This document shows, one piece after another, positions 29,642-38,333 of a stretch of DNA of 64,000 nucleotides (within the stretch, counting starts at the first letter, position 1; every line of letters starts with the position of its first letter). The translations under genes and the position numbers were made by a program. The notes beneath the pieces are model-generated. The model had not been told where the DNA came from. It saw only the letters and a program-made list of their open reading frames with translations, and searched no databases. The stretch is from NCBI RefSeq assembly GCF_007859325.1, contig NZ_VOHK01000001.1:434001-498000 (forward strand), in the 5' to 3' direction. The stretch comes from Luteimonas marina (lineage in GTDB: Bacteria; Pseudomonadota; Gammaproteobacteria; Xanthomonadales; Xanthomonadaceae).

Positions 29642-30730
29642 TCAGGCCGGCATCGACTTGCCGCAGTCGAGGCCGGCCGCCGCGTATGCACGGTCGAGTT
29701 CAGCGCGCGCGTCGGCGGGCGTGGCGCGTCCCGGGTCCGGCTGCCCGGAGGCCATGAACGCGACGATGTCCGCGACCACGGACGGATCGCGCAGCAGCCG
29801 ACGGTGGCCGAGGCCGCCGGTTTCGGCCAGCCGCGCCTGCGGCCATGCTTCCGCCACCGCATGTCCGTGGAAGAACGGGACTTCGCGGTCGTCGCGATCG
29901 TGCACCACCAGCAGCGGAGGCAAGGCGCGCCGCGCCGCCAGGCCGGGCATGTCGAAGTCCGTCCACGGCCGCGCGAAGCGATGCTCGACGAGCGCGCGAA
30001 AGCGCGCCGTCACAGCAAGGCTGGCGCCGATCGCGCGGCCGAACGGTTCGATCGCCTCCGAAGGCAGGGCGAAGGGTGCGACGAACGCGATCCGCTCCGG
30101 CCCGGTCCAGCCGTCGCGCAGCGCCAGCGCCGTGGCGGTGCAGCCGCCGGAATGCGCGACCAGCCCCGCAATCGGGCCGACGCCCGCAGCCACCACCCGC
30201 AGCGCGTCGGCGATCTCGATCATGCTGACCCGACGCCCGCCGAGCCGGCTCGGATCCGAGCTGCCGTGCGCGGGTGCGTCGAAGGCGACGACGCGCAGAC
30301 CGCGTTCGAGCAGCTGCGCGATCAGCGCATGCATCTGCCCGGCGTTGCCGCCCCAGCCGTGCACCAGCAGCACCGTCGGTCCACGGCCCCAGGACCAGGC
30401 GTTGACGCGATGGCCGTGCACGCGGAAAGGCATCGGCTCGCCGCGCGCCAGCCAGGCCGCGGCCTCGGGGCGCGGCGGCGTCCTTGGCGCCGAGAACCAG
30501 ATCCGGTCGAACAGCGCGACCGCGAGCGGCGGAGCGACCCGCGACAGTGCGCGCATGCTCGCGCGCAGCAGCGGGAACCACCCGTCGCCGCCGACCCACG
30601 AGGCCTGCGCAGGCCGGCTGGGCGCGCCTGCGGCGGGCAGGGCCGTCGGCAAGACGGGCGTGGATGCTTCGATAGGGCCGTCAATTTCAGAACGAACGAT
30701 CGTGCTATTTTCTTCGCGCAACGTATCCAT
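29642..30730 (-). CDS. alpha/beta hydrolase, TetR-linked
   Basis: The 362-residue product has the alpha/beta hydrolase core from about residue 100: oxyanion motif VHGWGGNAGQMH (123-134), a nucleophile elbow VAHSGGC (Ser194), a late acid in VVHDRDDREVP and the catalytic His in GLGHRRLL. Substrate is unknown. It lies 22 bases downstream of the TetR gene on the same strand, so cotranscription is likely. The N-terminal 50 residues are low-complexity. Codons 9-13 contain a copy of the putative TetR operator, so either an internal control point exists or translation really starts further in (ATG at 30556 is the next candidate). The assigned start at 30730 is therefore provisional. Confidence 0.8.
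   Translation of the reverse strand: MDTLREENSTIVRSEIDGPIEASTPVLPTALPAAGAPSRPAQASWVGGDGWFPLLRASMRALSRVAPPLAVALFDRIWFSAPRTPPRPEAAAWLARGEPMPFRVHGHRVNAWSWGRGPTVLLVHGWGGNAGQMHALIAQLLERGLRVVAFDAPAHGSSDPSRLGGRRVSMIEIADALRVVAAGVGPIAGLVAHSGGCTATALALRDGWTGPERIAFVAPFALPSEAIEPFGRAIGASLAVTARFRALVEHRFARPWTDFDMPGLAARRALPPLLVVHDRDDREVPFFHGHAVAEAWPQARLAETGGLGHRRLLRDPSVVADIVAFMASGQPDPGRATPADARAELDRAYAAAGLDCGKSMPA
30692..30706. promoter_or_regulatory. putative TetR operator, copy inside the hydrolase 5' end
   Basis: ACGAACGATCGTGCT is the exact reverse complement of the 15-mer in the TetR promoter (31376-31390). The core ACGATCGT is palindromic. Its position at the beginning of the only other gene of the unit suggests a second binding site of the same regulator. 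Confidence 0.6.
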
Positions 30731-30752
30731 GACCGAAACCTCGCGGGTTACC

Positions 30753-31358
30753 TCAGGGGGAGGGGGTGTAGCTGCGGATCAGCCGCTCGAACGCGCGGAA
30801 CCCGCGCGCGGCGGCGTCGTCGTAGCCGGTGAGCCCGGCGTCGTGATGGACCGCCAGCGCGATCGCGTAGAGTTCGAACGCGACCTGCGCCGGCTCGGTG
30901 TCGGCGGCCAGTTCGCCGCTGTCGATCGCGAGCTGCACGGCCTTGGCCAGCTGGTCGCGCCAGTCGGCTTCCTGCTGCAGCACGCGGTCGCGGATCGGAC
31001 CGGGGCGATCGTCGTATTCGCTGGCGGCGGCCAGGAACAGGCAGCCGCCGTCGTCCTCGTGGCGGACCCATTCGGCCCAGTTGGCGAAGATCGCGCGCAG
31101 CCGCGGCAGGCCGCGCTTCGCCTTCAGCGCCGGCACCAGCACGTCGCGGATGAACAGCTCGCCGCCGAGGTCGAGGGTGGCCAGCTGCAGGTCCTCACGC
31201 GAGCCGAAGTGGGCGAACACGCCGCTCTTGGACATGCCGACCTGCTCGGCGACGCCGCCGATGGTGAGGCCCTCGAGCCCGTTGACGCAGGCCAGCAGAT
31301 AGGAACGCGCGAGGATGGCCTCGCGCGTGGTGGCACCCTTCGTGGGGGAGGGCGACAT
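30753..31358 (-). CDS. TetR-family transcriptional regulator
   Basis: The 201-residue product has a TetR helix-turn-helix at the N-terminus (about 8-58; TTREAILARSYLLACVNGLE, GGVAEQVGMSKSGVFAHFG, SREDLQLAT) and a helical ligand domain. The start at 31358 was chosen over the ATG two codons earlier because GGAGG (31370-31366) then has seven-base spacing. It likely represses itself through the operator in its own promoter and controls the downstream alpha/beta hydrolase. The inducer may be the hydrolase substrate; that is inference. Confidence 0.9.
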   Translation of the reverse strand: MSPSPTKGATTREAILARSYLLACVNGLEGLTIGGVAEQVGMSKSGVFAHFGSREDLQLATLDLGGELFIRDVLVPALKAKRGLPRLRAIFANWAEWVRHEDDGGCLFLAAASEYDDRPGPIRDRVLQQEADWRDQLAKAVQLAIDSGELAADTEPAQVAFELYAIALAVHHDAGLTGYDDAAARGFRAFERLIRSYTPSP

Positions 31359-31370
31359 CAGCATGCCTCC

Positions 31371-31399
31371 ATAAAAGCACGATCGTTCGTATTATTCAA
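31371..31399 (-). promoter_or_regulatory. TetR-gene promoter with operator in the spacer
   Basis: On the minus strand, -35 TTGAAT (31399-31394) and -10 TTTTAT (31376-31371) are 17 bases apart. The 15-mer shared with 30692-30706 (here AGCACGATCGTTCGT on the plus strand, 31376-31390) fills the spacer, a classic position for repression by exclusion of RNA polymerase. The stop codon of the upstream acetyltransferase gene overlaps the -35. Confidence 0.65.
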
Positions 31400-31947
31400 G
31401 TCCCCGCTCCGACGCCGTTCCCGGGATCCGATCCGCTGCCGTCGCCCAGCTCGCGCTGCATGAACACGGTATCCAGCCAGCGGCCGTGCTTCCAGGCGAT
31501 GCCGGCCATGGTGCCGGCGTGGCGGAAGCCGAAGCGCTCGTGCAGCCGGATCGACGCGACGTTCGCGGGTTCCCCGATCACCGCGATCATCTGGCGGAAG
31601 CCGCGCGCCTCGCAGGCTTGGATCAATGCGGCCAGCAGCGCTGCGCCGACGCCGTGTCCCTGGGCGGACGCCGCGACGTAGACCGAATTCTCGACCGTGA
31701 ACCGGTAGCCCTCGCGCGCGCGGAAACTGCCGGCATAGGCATAGCCGGCGACCGCGCCGTCGCGTTCGGCGACGAGGTAGGGGAAGCCGGCGTCGAGCAG
31801 GGCGCGCATCCGTCGCGACATCTCGGGCGCGTCGGGCACGTCGTATTCGTAGGTATTGACGCGCTCGCGCACTTCGTCGGAGTAGATCGCCGCGATGGCC
31901 GGCACGTCGGCGTCCGTCGCGTCGCGTATCAGGTGCGGCTGCGGCAT
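31396..31947 (-). CDS. GNAT acetyltransferase of the phosphinothricin/methionine-sulfoximine type
   Basis: The 183-residue product matches the Pat/MddA-like GNAT subfamily: LIRDATDADVPAIAAIYSDE, NTYEYDVPDAPEMSRRM, GYAYAGSFRAREGYRFTVEN, VYVAASAQGHGVGAALLAAL (acetyl-CoA loop) and LHERFGFRHAGTM. Known members acetylate phosphinothricin, methionine sulfoximine or oxidised methionine; the natural substrate here is not known. The start at 31947 follows family alignment; the frame extends 15 codons further. Its stop codon overlaps the TetR promoter. Confidence 0.85.
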   Translation of the reverse strand: MPQPHLIRDATDADVPAIAAIYSDEVRERVNTYEYDVPDAPEMSRRMRALLDAGFPYLVAERDGAVAGYAYAGSFRAREGYRFTVENSVYVAASAQGHGVGAALLAALIQACEARGFRQMIAVIGEPANVASIRLHERFGFRHAGTMAGIAWKHGRWLDTVFMQRELGDGSGSDPGNGVGAGT

Positions 31948-32041
31948 GGTGTTTTCACCGGCTGTCGAATGGTCGTCCGGAACGTGGCGCACTGTCGTCC
32001 CGAGCCTCCCGGCTTCGTGCAGGGAGGGCGAAGAAGCAAAA

Positions 32042-32067
32042 TGGATCCCGGCTTGCGCCGGGATGAC
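32042..32067. repeat. single arm of the GTCATCCC repeat family
   Basis: Related to one arm of the repeat at 7668-7743, with its own internal palindrome (ATCCCGGC and GCCGGGAT around TTGC). It lies just past the end of aguB (32106, minus strand), where it may act as a transcript end. No partner arm is seen. Confidence 0.65.
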
Positions 32068-32105
32068 GGTGCTCGAGTTGTAGGGGAGGCTGAGGCAGAA
32101 ACACC

Positions 32106-32990
32106 CTAGTCGAGATAGCGCTTGAGCAGGCCGTCGTAGGCGTCGATGCGGCGGTCGCGCAGGAACGGCCAGATCCTGCGCACATGCTCGCTGCGCTGCA
32201 TGTCGACCTCGGTCAGCAGGATCGTCGGTTCTCCGCCGGCCTCGGCGATGAATTCGCCCTGCGGGCCGAGCACGTGGCTGTTGCCCCAGAAATCGATGCC
32301 GCTGGCGCCGAGCGGCGAAGCTTCGTGGCCGACGCGGTTGCAGCTCAGCACCGGCAGGCCGTTGGCGACGGCATGGCCGCGATGGCTCAGCACCCAGGCG
32401 TCACGCTGGCGGGTCTTCTCGGCGGGGTCGTCGTCGGGGTCCCAGCCGATCGCGGTCGGGTACAGCAGCAGTTCCGCGCCGGCCAGCGCCATCAGCCGTG
32501 CGCCTTCCGGGTACCACTGGTCCCAGCACACCAGCACGCCGAGGCGACCGACCGAAGTGTCGATCGGCGAGAACCCGAGGTCGCCCGGGGTGAAGTAGAA
32601 CTTCTCGTAGAAGCCCGGGTCGTCAGGGATGTGCATCTTGCGGTACTTGCCCGCGACGCTGCCGTCGGCTTCGAAGACCACCGCGGTGTTGTGGTACAGC
32701 CCGGCGGCGCGGCGCTCGAACAGCGAACTGACCAGCACCACGCCGTGCCGTTTCGCCAGCCTGCCCAGGCGCTCGGTGCTCGGGCCGGGGATCGGTTCGG
32801 CCAGGTCGAACTCGGTGACCGACTCGTGCTGGCAGAAATAGGGACCGTTGTGCAGTTCCTGCAGCAGGACCAGCCTCGCGCCGGACTTCGCCGCCTCGGC
32901 GACGCGCTGCTCGATCAGCGACAGGTTGGCGTCGGCGTCGCCCTGGTTGCGTTCCTGGACTAGGGCGACGGGAAGGGTCTTGGTCTTCAT
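32106..32990 (-). CDS. aguB: N-carbamoylputrescine amidase
   Basis: AguB hydrolyses N-carbamoylputrescine to putrescine, CO2 and ammonia, the last step of the agmatine route. The 294-residue nitrilase-superfamily protein has the catalytic triad Glu45 (LLQELHNGPYF), Lys118 (KYRKMHIPDD) and Cys155 (GVLVCWDQWYPE). It follows aguA on the same strand, separated by a 120-base gap with a 30-bp inverted repeat. A -10-like TATACA lies just upstream of the ATG, which has no ribosome-binding site, so a separate nearly leaderless transcript is possible but unproven. Confidence 0.94.
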   Translation of the reverse strand: MKTKTLPVALVQERNQGDADANLSLIEQRVAEAAKSGARLVLLQELHNGPYFCQHESVTEFDLAEPIPGPSTERLGRLAKRHGVVLVSSLFERRAAGLYHNTAVVFEADGSVAGKYRKMHIPDDPGFYEKFYFTPGDLGFSPIDTSVGRLGVLVCWDQWYPEGARLMALAGAELLLYPTAIGWDPDDDPAEKTRQRDAWVLSHRGHAVANGLPVLSCNRVGHEASPLGASGIDFWGNSHVLGPQGEFIAEAGGEPTILLTEVDMQRSEHVRRIWPFLRDRRIDAYDGLLKRYLD

Positions 32991-33019
32991 GGCGGGGATT
33001 GTATAGGCCGGATAACGGC

Positions 33020-33093
33020 CGGGCGTCGGGGGCGTAGCCCCGAGCTACGGGGTCGTGCCGGTGCGTAGATCGGGGCTACGCCCCCGACGCCCG
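33020..33093. repeat. 30-bp inverted repeat between aguA and aguB
   Basis: Arms at 33020-33049 and 33064-33093 (outer part CGGGCGTCGGGGGCGTAGCC) differ at one position; the loop is 14 bases. It occupies most of the aguA-aguB gap and no other copy is seen in the window. Confidence 0.9.
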
Positions 33094-33109
33094 GGCTGCA
33101 CGGGCTGGA

Positions 33110-34144
33110 TCAGCGAACGAGGCCCTCGGGCAACTGCATGGTGATGCAGTGCAGGCTGCCGTTCTGCCAGATCAGCGGGCGGCAGGGCACCTGCACGATC
33201 TCGCGGTCGGGGAAGGCCTGCTGCATGACGTCGGCTGCCTTCGCGTCGGCTGGGTCGCCATAGGCCGGCATCAGCACCGCGCCGTTGACGATCAGGAAGT
33301 TGGCGTAGGACGCGGCCAGGCGCCGGCCGCCGTCGAGGATCGGCGCCGGCCACGGCAGCGGGAACAGCCGGTAGGGGCGTCCGTCGGCGGTGCGCAGCGC
33401 GGCGATCTCGCCAGCCATCGCCTGCAGTTCGGCGTGGTGGCTGTCGGCCGGATCGTCGCAGGCCTGGAACACGATCGCGTCGGGCGCGGCGAAGCGGGCG
33501 AGGGTGTCGACGTGGGCGTCGGTGTCGTCGCCCTCGAGGTAGCCGTGGTCGAGCCACAGCACGCGGTCCTGCCGCAGCCAGGTCGCCAGCCGGTCCGTCA
33601 GCTGCGCGCGGCTGGCGTCCGGGTGGCGTTCGTGCAGGCACTGCCAGGTGGTCAGCAGGGTGCCGGCGCCGTCGGTGTCGATGGCGCCGCCCTCCAAAGC
33701 AAAATCAATGGATTGCCGGGAACTCTTCGAGAAGATTCCCATTCCGTGGAGGCGCTCGACCAGCTGGTCGTCCAGGCTCGCGTCGAACTTGCCGCCCCAG
33801 CCGGTGAAGCGGAAGTCGAGCAGGCGGAAGCCGTCGCCCTCGCGCAGGCTGAGCGGGCCGGAGTCGCGCAGCCAGGTGTCGTCGTAGGGCACCTCGACGA
33901 AGCGCACCCGCGCCATGTCGATCCGGTTGGACGACAGTCGCGCCTGTGCGTAGCTCTCCACGTCCTCGTCGGCGACGCAGACGACCACCGGCTGGAAGCG
34001 GGTGATCGCCGCCACCAGCGCGATGTAGGTGTCCTCGACTTCGCCCAGGCGTTCGGCCCAGTCGGTATCGGCGTTCGGCCACGCGATCAGGATCGCGGAC
34101 TGGGGCTCCCACTCCGCGGGGAATCGCGATGTCGCTTCGGTCAT
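33110..34144 (-). CDS. aguA: agmatine deiminase
   Basis: AguA converts agmatine to N-carbamoylputrescine and ammonia, feeding AguB. The 344-residue product has the guanidine-modifying fold: WEPQSAILIAWPNADTDW, VPYDDTWLRDSGPL, ALEGGAIDTDGAGTLL, LDHGYLEGDDTDAHVD and the catalytic Cys333 in NGSLHCITMQLP. The start at 34144 gives the standard MTEATSRFPAEWEPQ; the long upstream open frame is antisense noise. A small BamE-like secreted protein gene ends 22 bases upstream on the same strand. Confidence 0.95.
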   Translation of the reverse strand: MTEATSRFPAEWEPQSAILIAWPNADTDWAERLGEVEDTYIALVAAITRFQPVVVCVADEDVESYAQARLSSNRIDMARVRFVEVPYDDTWLRDSGPLSLREGDGFRLLDFRFTGWGGKFDASLDDQLVERLHGMGIFSKSSRQSIDFALEGGAIDTDGAGTLLTTWQCLHERHPDASRAQLTDRLATWLRQDRVLWLDHGYLEGDDTDAHVDTLARFAAPDAIVFQACDDPADSHHAELQAMAGEIAALRTADGRPYRLFPLPWPAPILDGGRRLAASYANFLIVNGAVLMPAYGDPADAKAADVMQQAFPDREIVQVPCRPLIWQNGSLHCITMQLPEGLVR

Positions 34145-34166
34145 CGGTGCGTGGGCGCCCGGAGGG

Positions 34167-34493
34167 TCAGCGGATCGCCGGCTTCGGGCCGGTCTCGGAG
34201 GCGCTGGCCTGGTTGAGCACGGCGTCGATGACGCGGTCGCGCTCGAAATAGACGGTGAAGTCCGGATAGACCCAGCGGTTGATCGTCGGCCACTGGCGCT
34301 TCTGGCCGCCGCGCGGATCGAGTTTCTGCGTCGGCGCGCCGAAGCGGGCCTCGACCTGGGCGGCGCTCTGTCCGCGCGCGGGCAGGGCCACCTGCGACTT
34401 GGCCTGGGCGCGCTGGACCAGCAGGGTATCGGCGGAAGCGGTGCCCGCGACGCAAAGCAGCGCGGACAGGGCGAGGCAGGCGGACAGGCGCAT
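34167..34493 (-). CDS. small exported protein with BamE/SmpA-like core
   Basis: The 108-residue product has a signal peptide ([19 protein letters not shown]) and a short domain resembling the BamE/SmpA fold: [14 protein letters not shown] then [20 protein letters not shown]. There is no lipobox, so it is probably soluble in the periplasm. Function unknown. It lies directly upstream of aguA on the same strand; whether it has anything to do with polyamine metabolism cannot be told. Confidence 0.7.
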   Translation of the reverse strand: MRLSACLALSALLCVAGTASADTLLVQRAQAKSQVALPARGQSAAQVEARFGAPTQKLDPRGGQKRQWPTINRWVYPDFTVYFERDRVIDAVLNQASASETGPKPAIR

Positions 34494-34635
34494 GGTCTGG
34501 ATTCCTCTGTGATCGGCGGGCGGAGAACGGGCCCGGGCGTTGTATCAGATTCGCACGCCGGGCGCTGTGTCGGCGAACCGGGTTGCGCGGCGTCGCAGGC
34601 CGCGTCCTTCCGCCGGTCCCTGCGCGCGGGCACGC

Positions 34636-34658
34636 AAAAAGGCCGCATCGCTGCGGCC
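34636..34658 (-). terminator. intrinsic terminator of rpmJ
   Basis: On the minus strand GGCCGC, loop AGCGAT, GCGGCC, TTTTT; it lies 57 bases past the rpmJ stop codon. Confidence 0.85.
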
Positions 34659-34714
34659 TCCTGCGTACGGCATTGGACCCGGAACGCCCGGCATGCCGGG
34701 GCGGGTCGCGCGGA

Positions 34715-34840
34715 TCAGCGCTGGCGCGCCTTGAAACGCGGATTCGACTTGCAGATCACGAAGACCTTGCCGCGGCGACGAACGACCTTGCAGTCGCGGT
34801 GACGGGCCTTCGCCGACTTCAGGGAGGACAGGACCTTCAT
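34715..34840 (-). CDS. rpmJ: 50S ribosomal protein L36, zinc-free form
   Basis: A 41-residue basic protein starting [21 protein letters not shown]36 binds 23S rRNA late in large-subunit assembly. Only two cysteines remain (Cys17, Cys30). The second cysteine and the histidine of the zinc ribbon (CxxC...CxxxxH) are replaced by valine and phenylalanine, so this is the C- (zinc-independent) form. Xanthomonads typically carry a 41-residue L36 of this kind. It has its own strong promoter (34881-34910) and terminator (34636-34658), so it is a single-gene unit. Confidence 0.95.
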   Translation of the reverse strand: MKVLSSLKSAKARHRDCKVVRRRGKVFVICKSNPRFKARQR

Positions 34841-34880
34841 GACAGACCTCGAAAAGCGGTGTTGGAAAACGAAGCCGCGC

Positions 34881-34910
34881 ATTATAGCGGGCATTTCTCC
34901 GGAGATTCAA
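34881..34910 (-). promoter_or_regulatory. sigma-70 promoter of rpmJ
   Basis: On the minus strand -35 TTGAAT (34910-34905), 18-base spacer, and a perfect -10 TATAAT (34886-34881). The leader is about 35 bases. Confidence 0.8.
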
Positions 34911-35005
34911 GCGCTTGCCGCCTCGGGCGAGGGGAGGTCGAACGGACCGGAGCAAGGATGCCGCGCTGCGACATAATCCACGGTTTCCCGATCCTGCCTC
35001 CGCGC

Positions 35006-35677
35006 ATGCCAGACACCATTCCCGTCCTCACCATCGACGGCCCGTCCGGGTCCGGCAAGGGCACCATCAGCCGCCTCGTCGCCCGGCGCCTGGACTGGCA
35101 CTACCTCGATTCCGGCGCGCTGTACCGGGCGATCGGCGTTGCCGCCGGCTGGGCCGACCTCGACCTGGACGACGCCGGCGCGCTGGTGCGCTGCACCTTC
35201 GATACCGAGATCGGGTTCCAGGAGCCGGAGGACGGCGACCTGCGGGTCATCGTCAACGGCCACGACGCCACCGACGAGCTGCGCACCGAGACCGCCGGCG
35301 CCGCGGCCTCGGCGATCGCCGCCATCCCCGAGGTCCGCGCAGCGCTGAAGGACCGCCAGCGCGCGTTCCGCCGGCCGCCGGGGCTGGTCGCCGACGGCCG
35401 CGACATGGGCACGGTGATCTTCCCGGACGCCCCGTACAAGGTGTTCCTGACCGCCAGCGCGGAGGAGCGCGCCGAAAGGCGCTATAAACAGTTGAAGGAC
35501 AAGGGGGTTTCCGTCACAATGGACGGTCTGCTGCGCGAGATTCTCGCCCGCGACGCCCGTGACGCCAGCCGCACGGTGGCGCCGCTGCGGCCGGCCATTG
35601 ATGCCGTCCACATCGACACCACCGGCCTCGGCATCGAAGCGGTCGTCGGGCGCGTGCTGGCGGTAGTAGCGCCGTAG
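35006..35677 (+). CDS. cmk: cytidylate kinase
   Basis: Cmk phosphorylates CMP and dCMP. The 223-residue product has the P-loop [49 protein letters not shown] and the lid-region [11 protein letters not shown], all typical. The ATG at 35006 gives the family N-terminus. The stop codon lies inside a perfect hairpin (35674-35698). It precedes rpsA, the order found in most gammaproteobacteria. Confidence 0.96.
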   Translation: MPDTIPVLTIDGPSGSGKGTISRLVARRLDWHYLDSGALYRAIGVAAGWADLDLDDAGALVRCTFDTEIGFQEPEDGDLRVIVNGHDATDELRTETAGAAASAIAAIPEVRAALKDRQRAFRRPPGLVADGRDMGTVIFPDAPYKVFLTASAEERAERRYKQLKDKGVSVTMDGLLREILARDARDASRTVAPLRPAIDAVHIDTTGLGIEAVVGRVLAVVAP

Positions 35678-35698
35678 CCGCGGTTCCACCGCGGCTAC
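35674..35698. repeat. hairpin containing the cmk stop codon
   Basis: GTAGCCGCGG, loop TTCCA, CCGCGGCTAC. The TAG at 35675-35677 in the left arm is the cmk stop codon. A second small palindrome (CCTTCCCC, TTCAA, GGGGAAGG) follows at 35707-35727. Confidence 0.8.
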
Positions 35699-35923
35699 CC
35701 CCGTTTCCTTCCCCTTCAAGGGGAAGGTAAGGATGGGGATGGTGCTACGTTCCGCCGCCGGGATCGAACAAGGCAGACAACCGCTCCGCACGGGAAGTTC
35801 CCGCGCGGGTTCATCCACCACAACACTCACGGCCATACGCAATCCCGCGCCGGCCGACAAACGGGTGGATCGCAGGGCCCGCACCCCGGGCGCGCGATCT
35901 GTGTCATCAACCGAGATTTTGAA

Positions 35924-37612
35924 ATGACCGAATCATTCGCAGAACTGTTCGAAGCCAGCCAGGCCAACCTCGCCAAGCTCAAGCCCGGCGCCATCGTCAC
36001 CGGCACCGTGGTCCAGGTGCGCACCGACGTCGTCGTGATCAACGCCGGCCTCAAGTCCGAAGGCATCGTGCCGATCGAACAGTTCCGTAACGACGCCGGC
36101 GAGATCGACGTGGCCGAGGGCGACGTCGTCAAGGTCGCGCTCGACTCGCTGGAGAACGGCTTCGGCGAGACCGTGCTGTCGCGCGAGAAGGCCAAGCGCG
36201 CCATGGTCTGGGACGAGCTGGAAGAAGCGCTCGAGAAGAACGAGACCATCGTCGGCCGCATCAGTGGCAAGGTGAAGGGCGGTTTCACCGTCGACATCAA
36301 GGACGTCCGCGCATTCCTGCCGGGCTCGCTGGTCGACGTGCGCCCGGTCCGCGACCCCGTCTACCTCGAGGGCAAGGAACTCGAGTTCAAGCTGATCAAG
36401 CTCGACCGCAAGCGCAACAACGTGGTCGTCTCCCGCCGCGCGGTGGTCGAGAGCGAGCACTCGGAAGAGCGCGAGCAGCTGATGGAGAAGCTGGTCGAGG
36501 GCGCGGTGCTCAAGGGCGTGGTCAAGAACCTCACCGACTACGGCGCGTTCGTCGACCTTGGCGGCATCGACGGCCTGCTGCACATCACCGACATGGCCTG
36601 GAAGCGCGTGCGCCATCCGTCCGAGGTGGTTGAAGTCGGCCAGGAGCTGGACGTGCGCGTGCTCAAGTACGACCGCGAGCGCAACCGCGTCAGCCTCGGC
36701 CTGAAGCAGCTGGGCGAGGATCCGTGGGACAACATCGCCCGCCGCTACCCGTCCAACACCCGCGTGTTCGGCAAGGTCTCCAACGTCACCGACTACGGCG
36801 CGTTCGTCGAGATCGAGCCGGGCGTCGAGGGCCTGGTGCACGTGTCCGAGATGGACTGGACCAACAAGAACGTCAACCCGTCCAAGGTGGTGCAGGTCGG
36901 CGACGAGCTTGAAGTGATGGTGCTCGACGTCGACGAGGAGCGTCGCCGCATCTCGCTGGGCATCAAGCAGGTCACGTCCAACCCGTGGGAGACCTTCGCG
37001 GCCATCCACAAGAAGGGCGACAAGGTCGAGGGCCAGATCAAGTCGATCACCGACTTCGGCATCTTCATCGGCCTGGACGGCGGCATCGACGGCCTGATCC
37101 ACCTGTCCGACATCAGCTGGAACTCCACCGGCGAGGAAGTCGCGCGCAACTTCAAGAAGGGCGACACGATGGAAGCGGTGGTGCTGGCGGTCGATCCGGA
37201 GCGCGAGCGCATCTCGCTGGGCGTCAAGCAGCTCGAGCAGGACCCGTACGGCCAGTTCCTCGCCAGCCATCCGCGCGGCTCCAAGGTCAGCGGCACGGTC
37301 AAGGAAGTGGACGCCAAGGGCGCGACCATCGACCTGGGCGAGGGCGTGGAAGGCTATGTCGCCGCGCGCGACGTCGCCGACGTCCGCGTCGACGACGCCA
37401 GCCAGCACCTGAAGGTCGGCGATGCGATCGAGGCCAAGTACGTCGGCCAGGACCGCAAGAGCCGCCTGCTGCAGCTGTCGATCCGCGCCAAGGACGAAGC
37501 CGAGGCCGCCGAGACCCTGGCCGAGTACAACAAGGCCGCGGCGGAAGCTTCGAGCGGGACCACCAAGCTGGGTGCGCTGCTGCGCGAACAGCTGGAAAAC
37601 AAGTCCGAGTAA
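35924..37612 (+). CDS. rpsA: 30S ribosomal protein S1
   Basis: S1 binds mRNA leaders and unfolds them for initiation. The 562-residue product has six S1 repeats (about 20-88, 106-172, 193-262, 278-348, 365-435, 452-521), with [20 protein letters not shown] and [20 protein letters not shown] as clear examples. No Shine-Dalgarno sequence precedes the ATG (GAGATTTTGAA), in line with the degenerate rpsA start region in E. coli, where S1 controls its own translation. A GC hairpin with TTCG loop follows the gene, then ihfB. Confidence 0.97.
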   Translation: MTESFAELFEASQANLAKLKPGAIVTGTVVQVRTDVVVINAGLKSEGIVPIEQFRNDAGEIDVAEGDVVKVALDSLENGFGETVLSREKAKRAMVWDELEEALEKNETIVGRISGKVKGGFTVDIKDVRAFLPGSLVDVRPVRDPVYLEGKELEFKLIKLDRKRNNVVVSRRAVVESEHSEEREQLMEKLVEGAVLKGVVKNLTDYGAFVDLGGIDGLLHITDMAWKRVRHPSEVVEVGQELDVRVLKYDRERNRVSLGLKQLGEDPWDNIARRYPSNTRVFGKVSNVTDYGAFVEIEPGVEGLVHVSEMDWTNKNVNPSKVVQVGDELEVMVLDVDEERRRISLGIKQVTSNPWETFAAIHKKGDKVEGQIKSITDFGIFIGLDGGIDGLIHLSDISWNSTGEEVARNFKKGDTMEAVVLAVDPERERISLGVKQLEQDPYGQFLASHPRGSKVSGTVKEVDAKGATIDLGEGVEGYVAARDVADVRVDDASQHLKVGDAIEAKYVGQDRKSRLLQLSIRAKDEAEAAETLAEYNKAAAEASSGTTKLGALLREQLENKSE

Positions 37613-37637
37613 GCGGACTTGCGGCGCAAGCCGCAGA

Positions 37638-37661
37638 CGCCCGGCCGTTCGCGGCCGGGCG
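37638..37661 (+). terminator. strong UUCG hairpin after rpsA
   Basis: CGCCCGGCCG, TTCG tetraloop, CGGCCGGGCG: a perfect ten-base stem 26 bases after the rpsA stop. It is followed by CTTGAA rather than a T-run, so it may stabilise the 3' end or only partly end transcription before ihfB. Confidence 0.55.
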
Positions 37662-37729
37662 CTTGAACCAGGCGGGCGGCCCGGGCAGATGCCGGGCCGT
37701 CCTTCCGACCTTCCACGGGCGCGTCGACG

Positions 37730-38032
37730 ATGACCAAATCGGAACTGATCGAGATCCTGACCCAGCGCCAGGCGCACCTGAAGGCCGACGACGTCGATCT
37801 GGCGGTCAAGTCGCTGCTGGAGATGATGGCCGGCTCGCTTGCGCACGGCGATCGGATCGAGATCCGCGGCTTCGGCAGCTTCTCGCTGCACTTCCGTCCG
37901 CCGCGCACCGGACGCAATCCCAAGACCGGCGACGCCGTGGCGCTGCCCGGCAAGCACGTCCCCCATTTCAAGCCCGGCAAGGAACTGCGCGAGCGCGTCA
38001 CCGCCGTGATTCCGCTGCCGGTCGAGGAGTAA
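37730..38032 (+). CDS. ihfB: integration host factor beta subunit
   Basis: IhfB pairs with IhfA to bend DNA sharply at specific sites. The 100-residue product is a full HU/IHF-fold protein: [40 protein letters not shown] with the arm tip [20 protein letters not shown]. Pro and Arg at the beta-arm tip are the intercalating region. It follows rpsA, the conserved gammaproteobacterial order, and precedes lapA by 29 bases. Confidence 0.96.
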   Translation: MTKSELIEILTQRQAHLKADDVDLAVKSLLEMMAGSLAHGDRIEIRGFGSFSLHFRPPRTGRNPKTGDAVALPGKHVPHFKPGKELRERVTAVIPLPVEE

Positions 38033-38061
38033 GGGCCCGCGTCGCGATAAGCTACTGCGGC

Positions 38062-38328
38062 ATGCGCCTGCTCCGGATCCTCATCGCCCTCCTGTTCGCC
38101 GCGCTCGGCCTTGCCGTCGGCGCGCTGAACCCGCAGCACGTCACGCTCGATCTCGGTTTCGCAGGCTTCGACGCCGGCCTCGGCGTGCTGCTGCTGGCGG
38201 CGCTGCTCGTCGGCGTGCTCTGCGGCGGATTGATGCTGGCGCTGGGCGTGGTCGTCCCGCTGCGCCGTGAACTCAAGCGCGAACGCGCGCGCGCCGACGC
38301 GCCGCCGCCCTACGACATGGGAGTCTGA
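38062..38328 (+). CDS. lapA: lipopolysaccharide assembly protein A
   Basis: The 88-residue product has two membrane helices (about 1-22 and 42-66) separated by a short loop (NPQHVTLDLGFAGFDAG) and a basic C-terminus (RRELKRERARADA), the LapA/YciS plan. LapA works with LapB at the inner membrane in LPS assembly and control of LpxC. It ends five bases before lapB. Confidence 0.88.
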   Translation: MRLLRILIALLFAALGLAVGALNPQHVTLDLGFAGFDAGLGVLLLAALLVGVLCGGLMLALGVVVPLRRELKRERARADAPPPYDMGV

Positions 38329-38333
38329 GCGCC

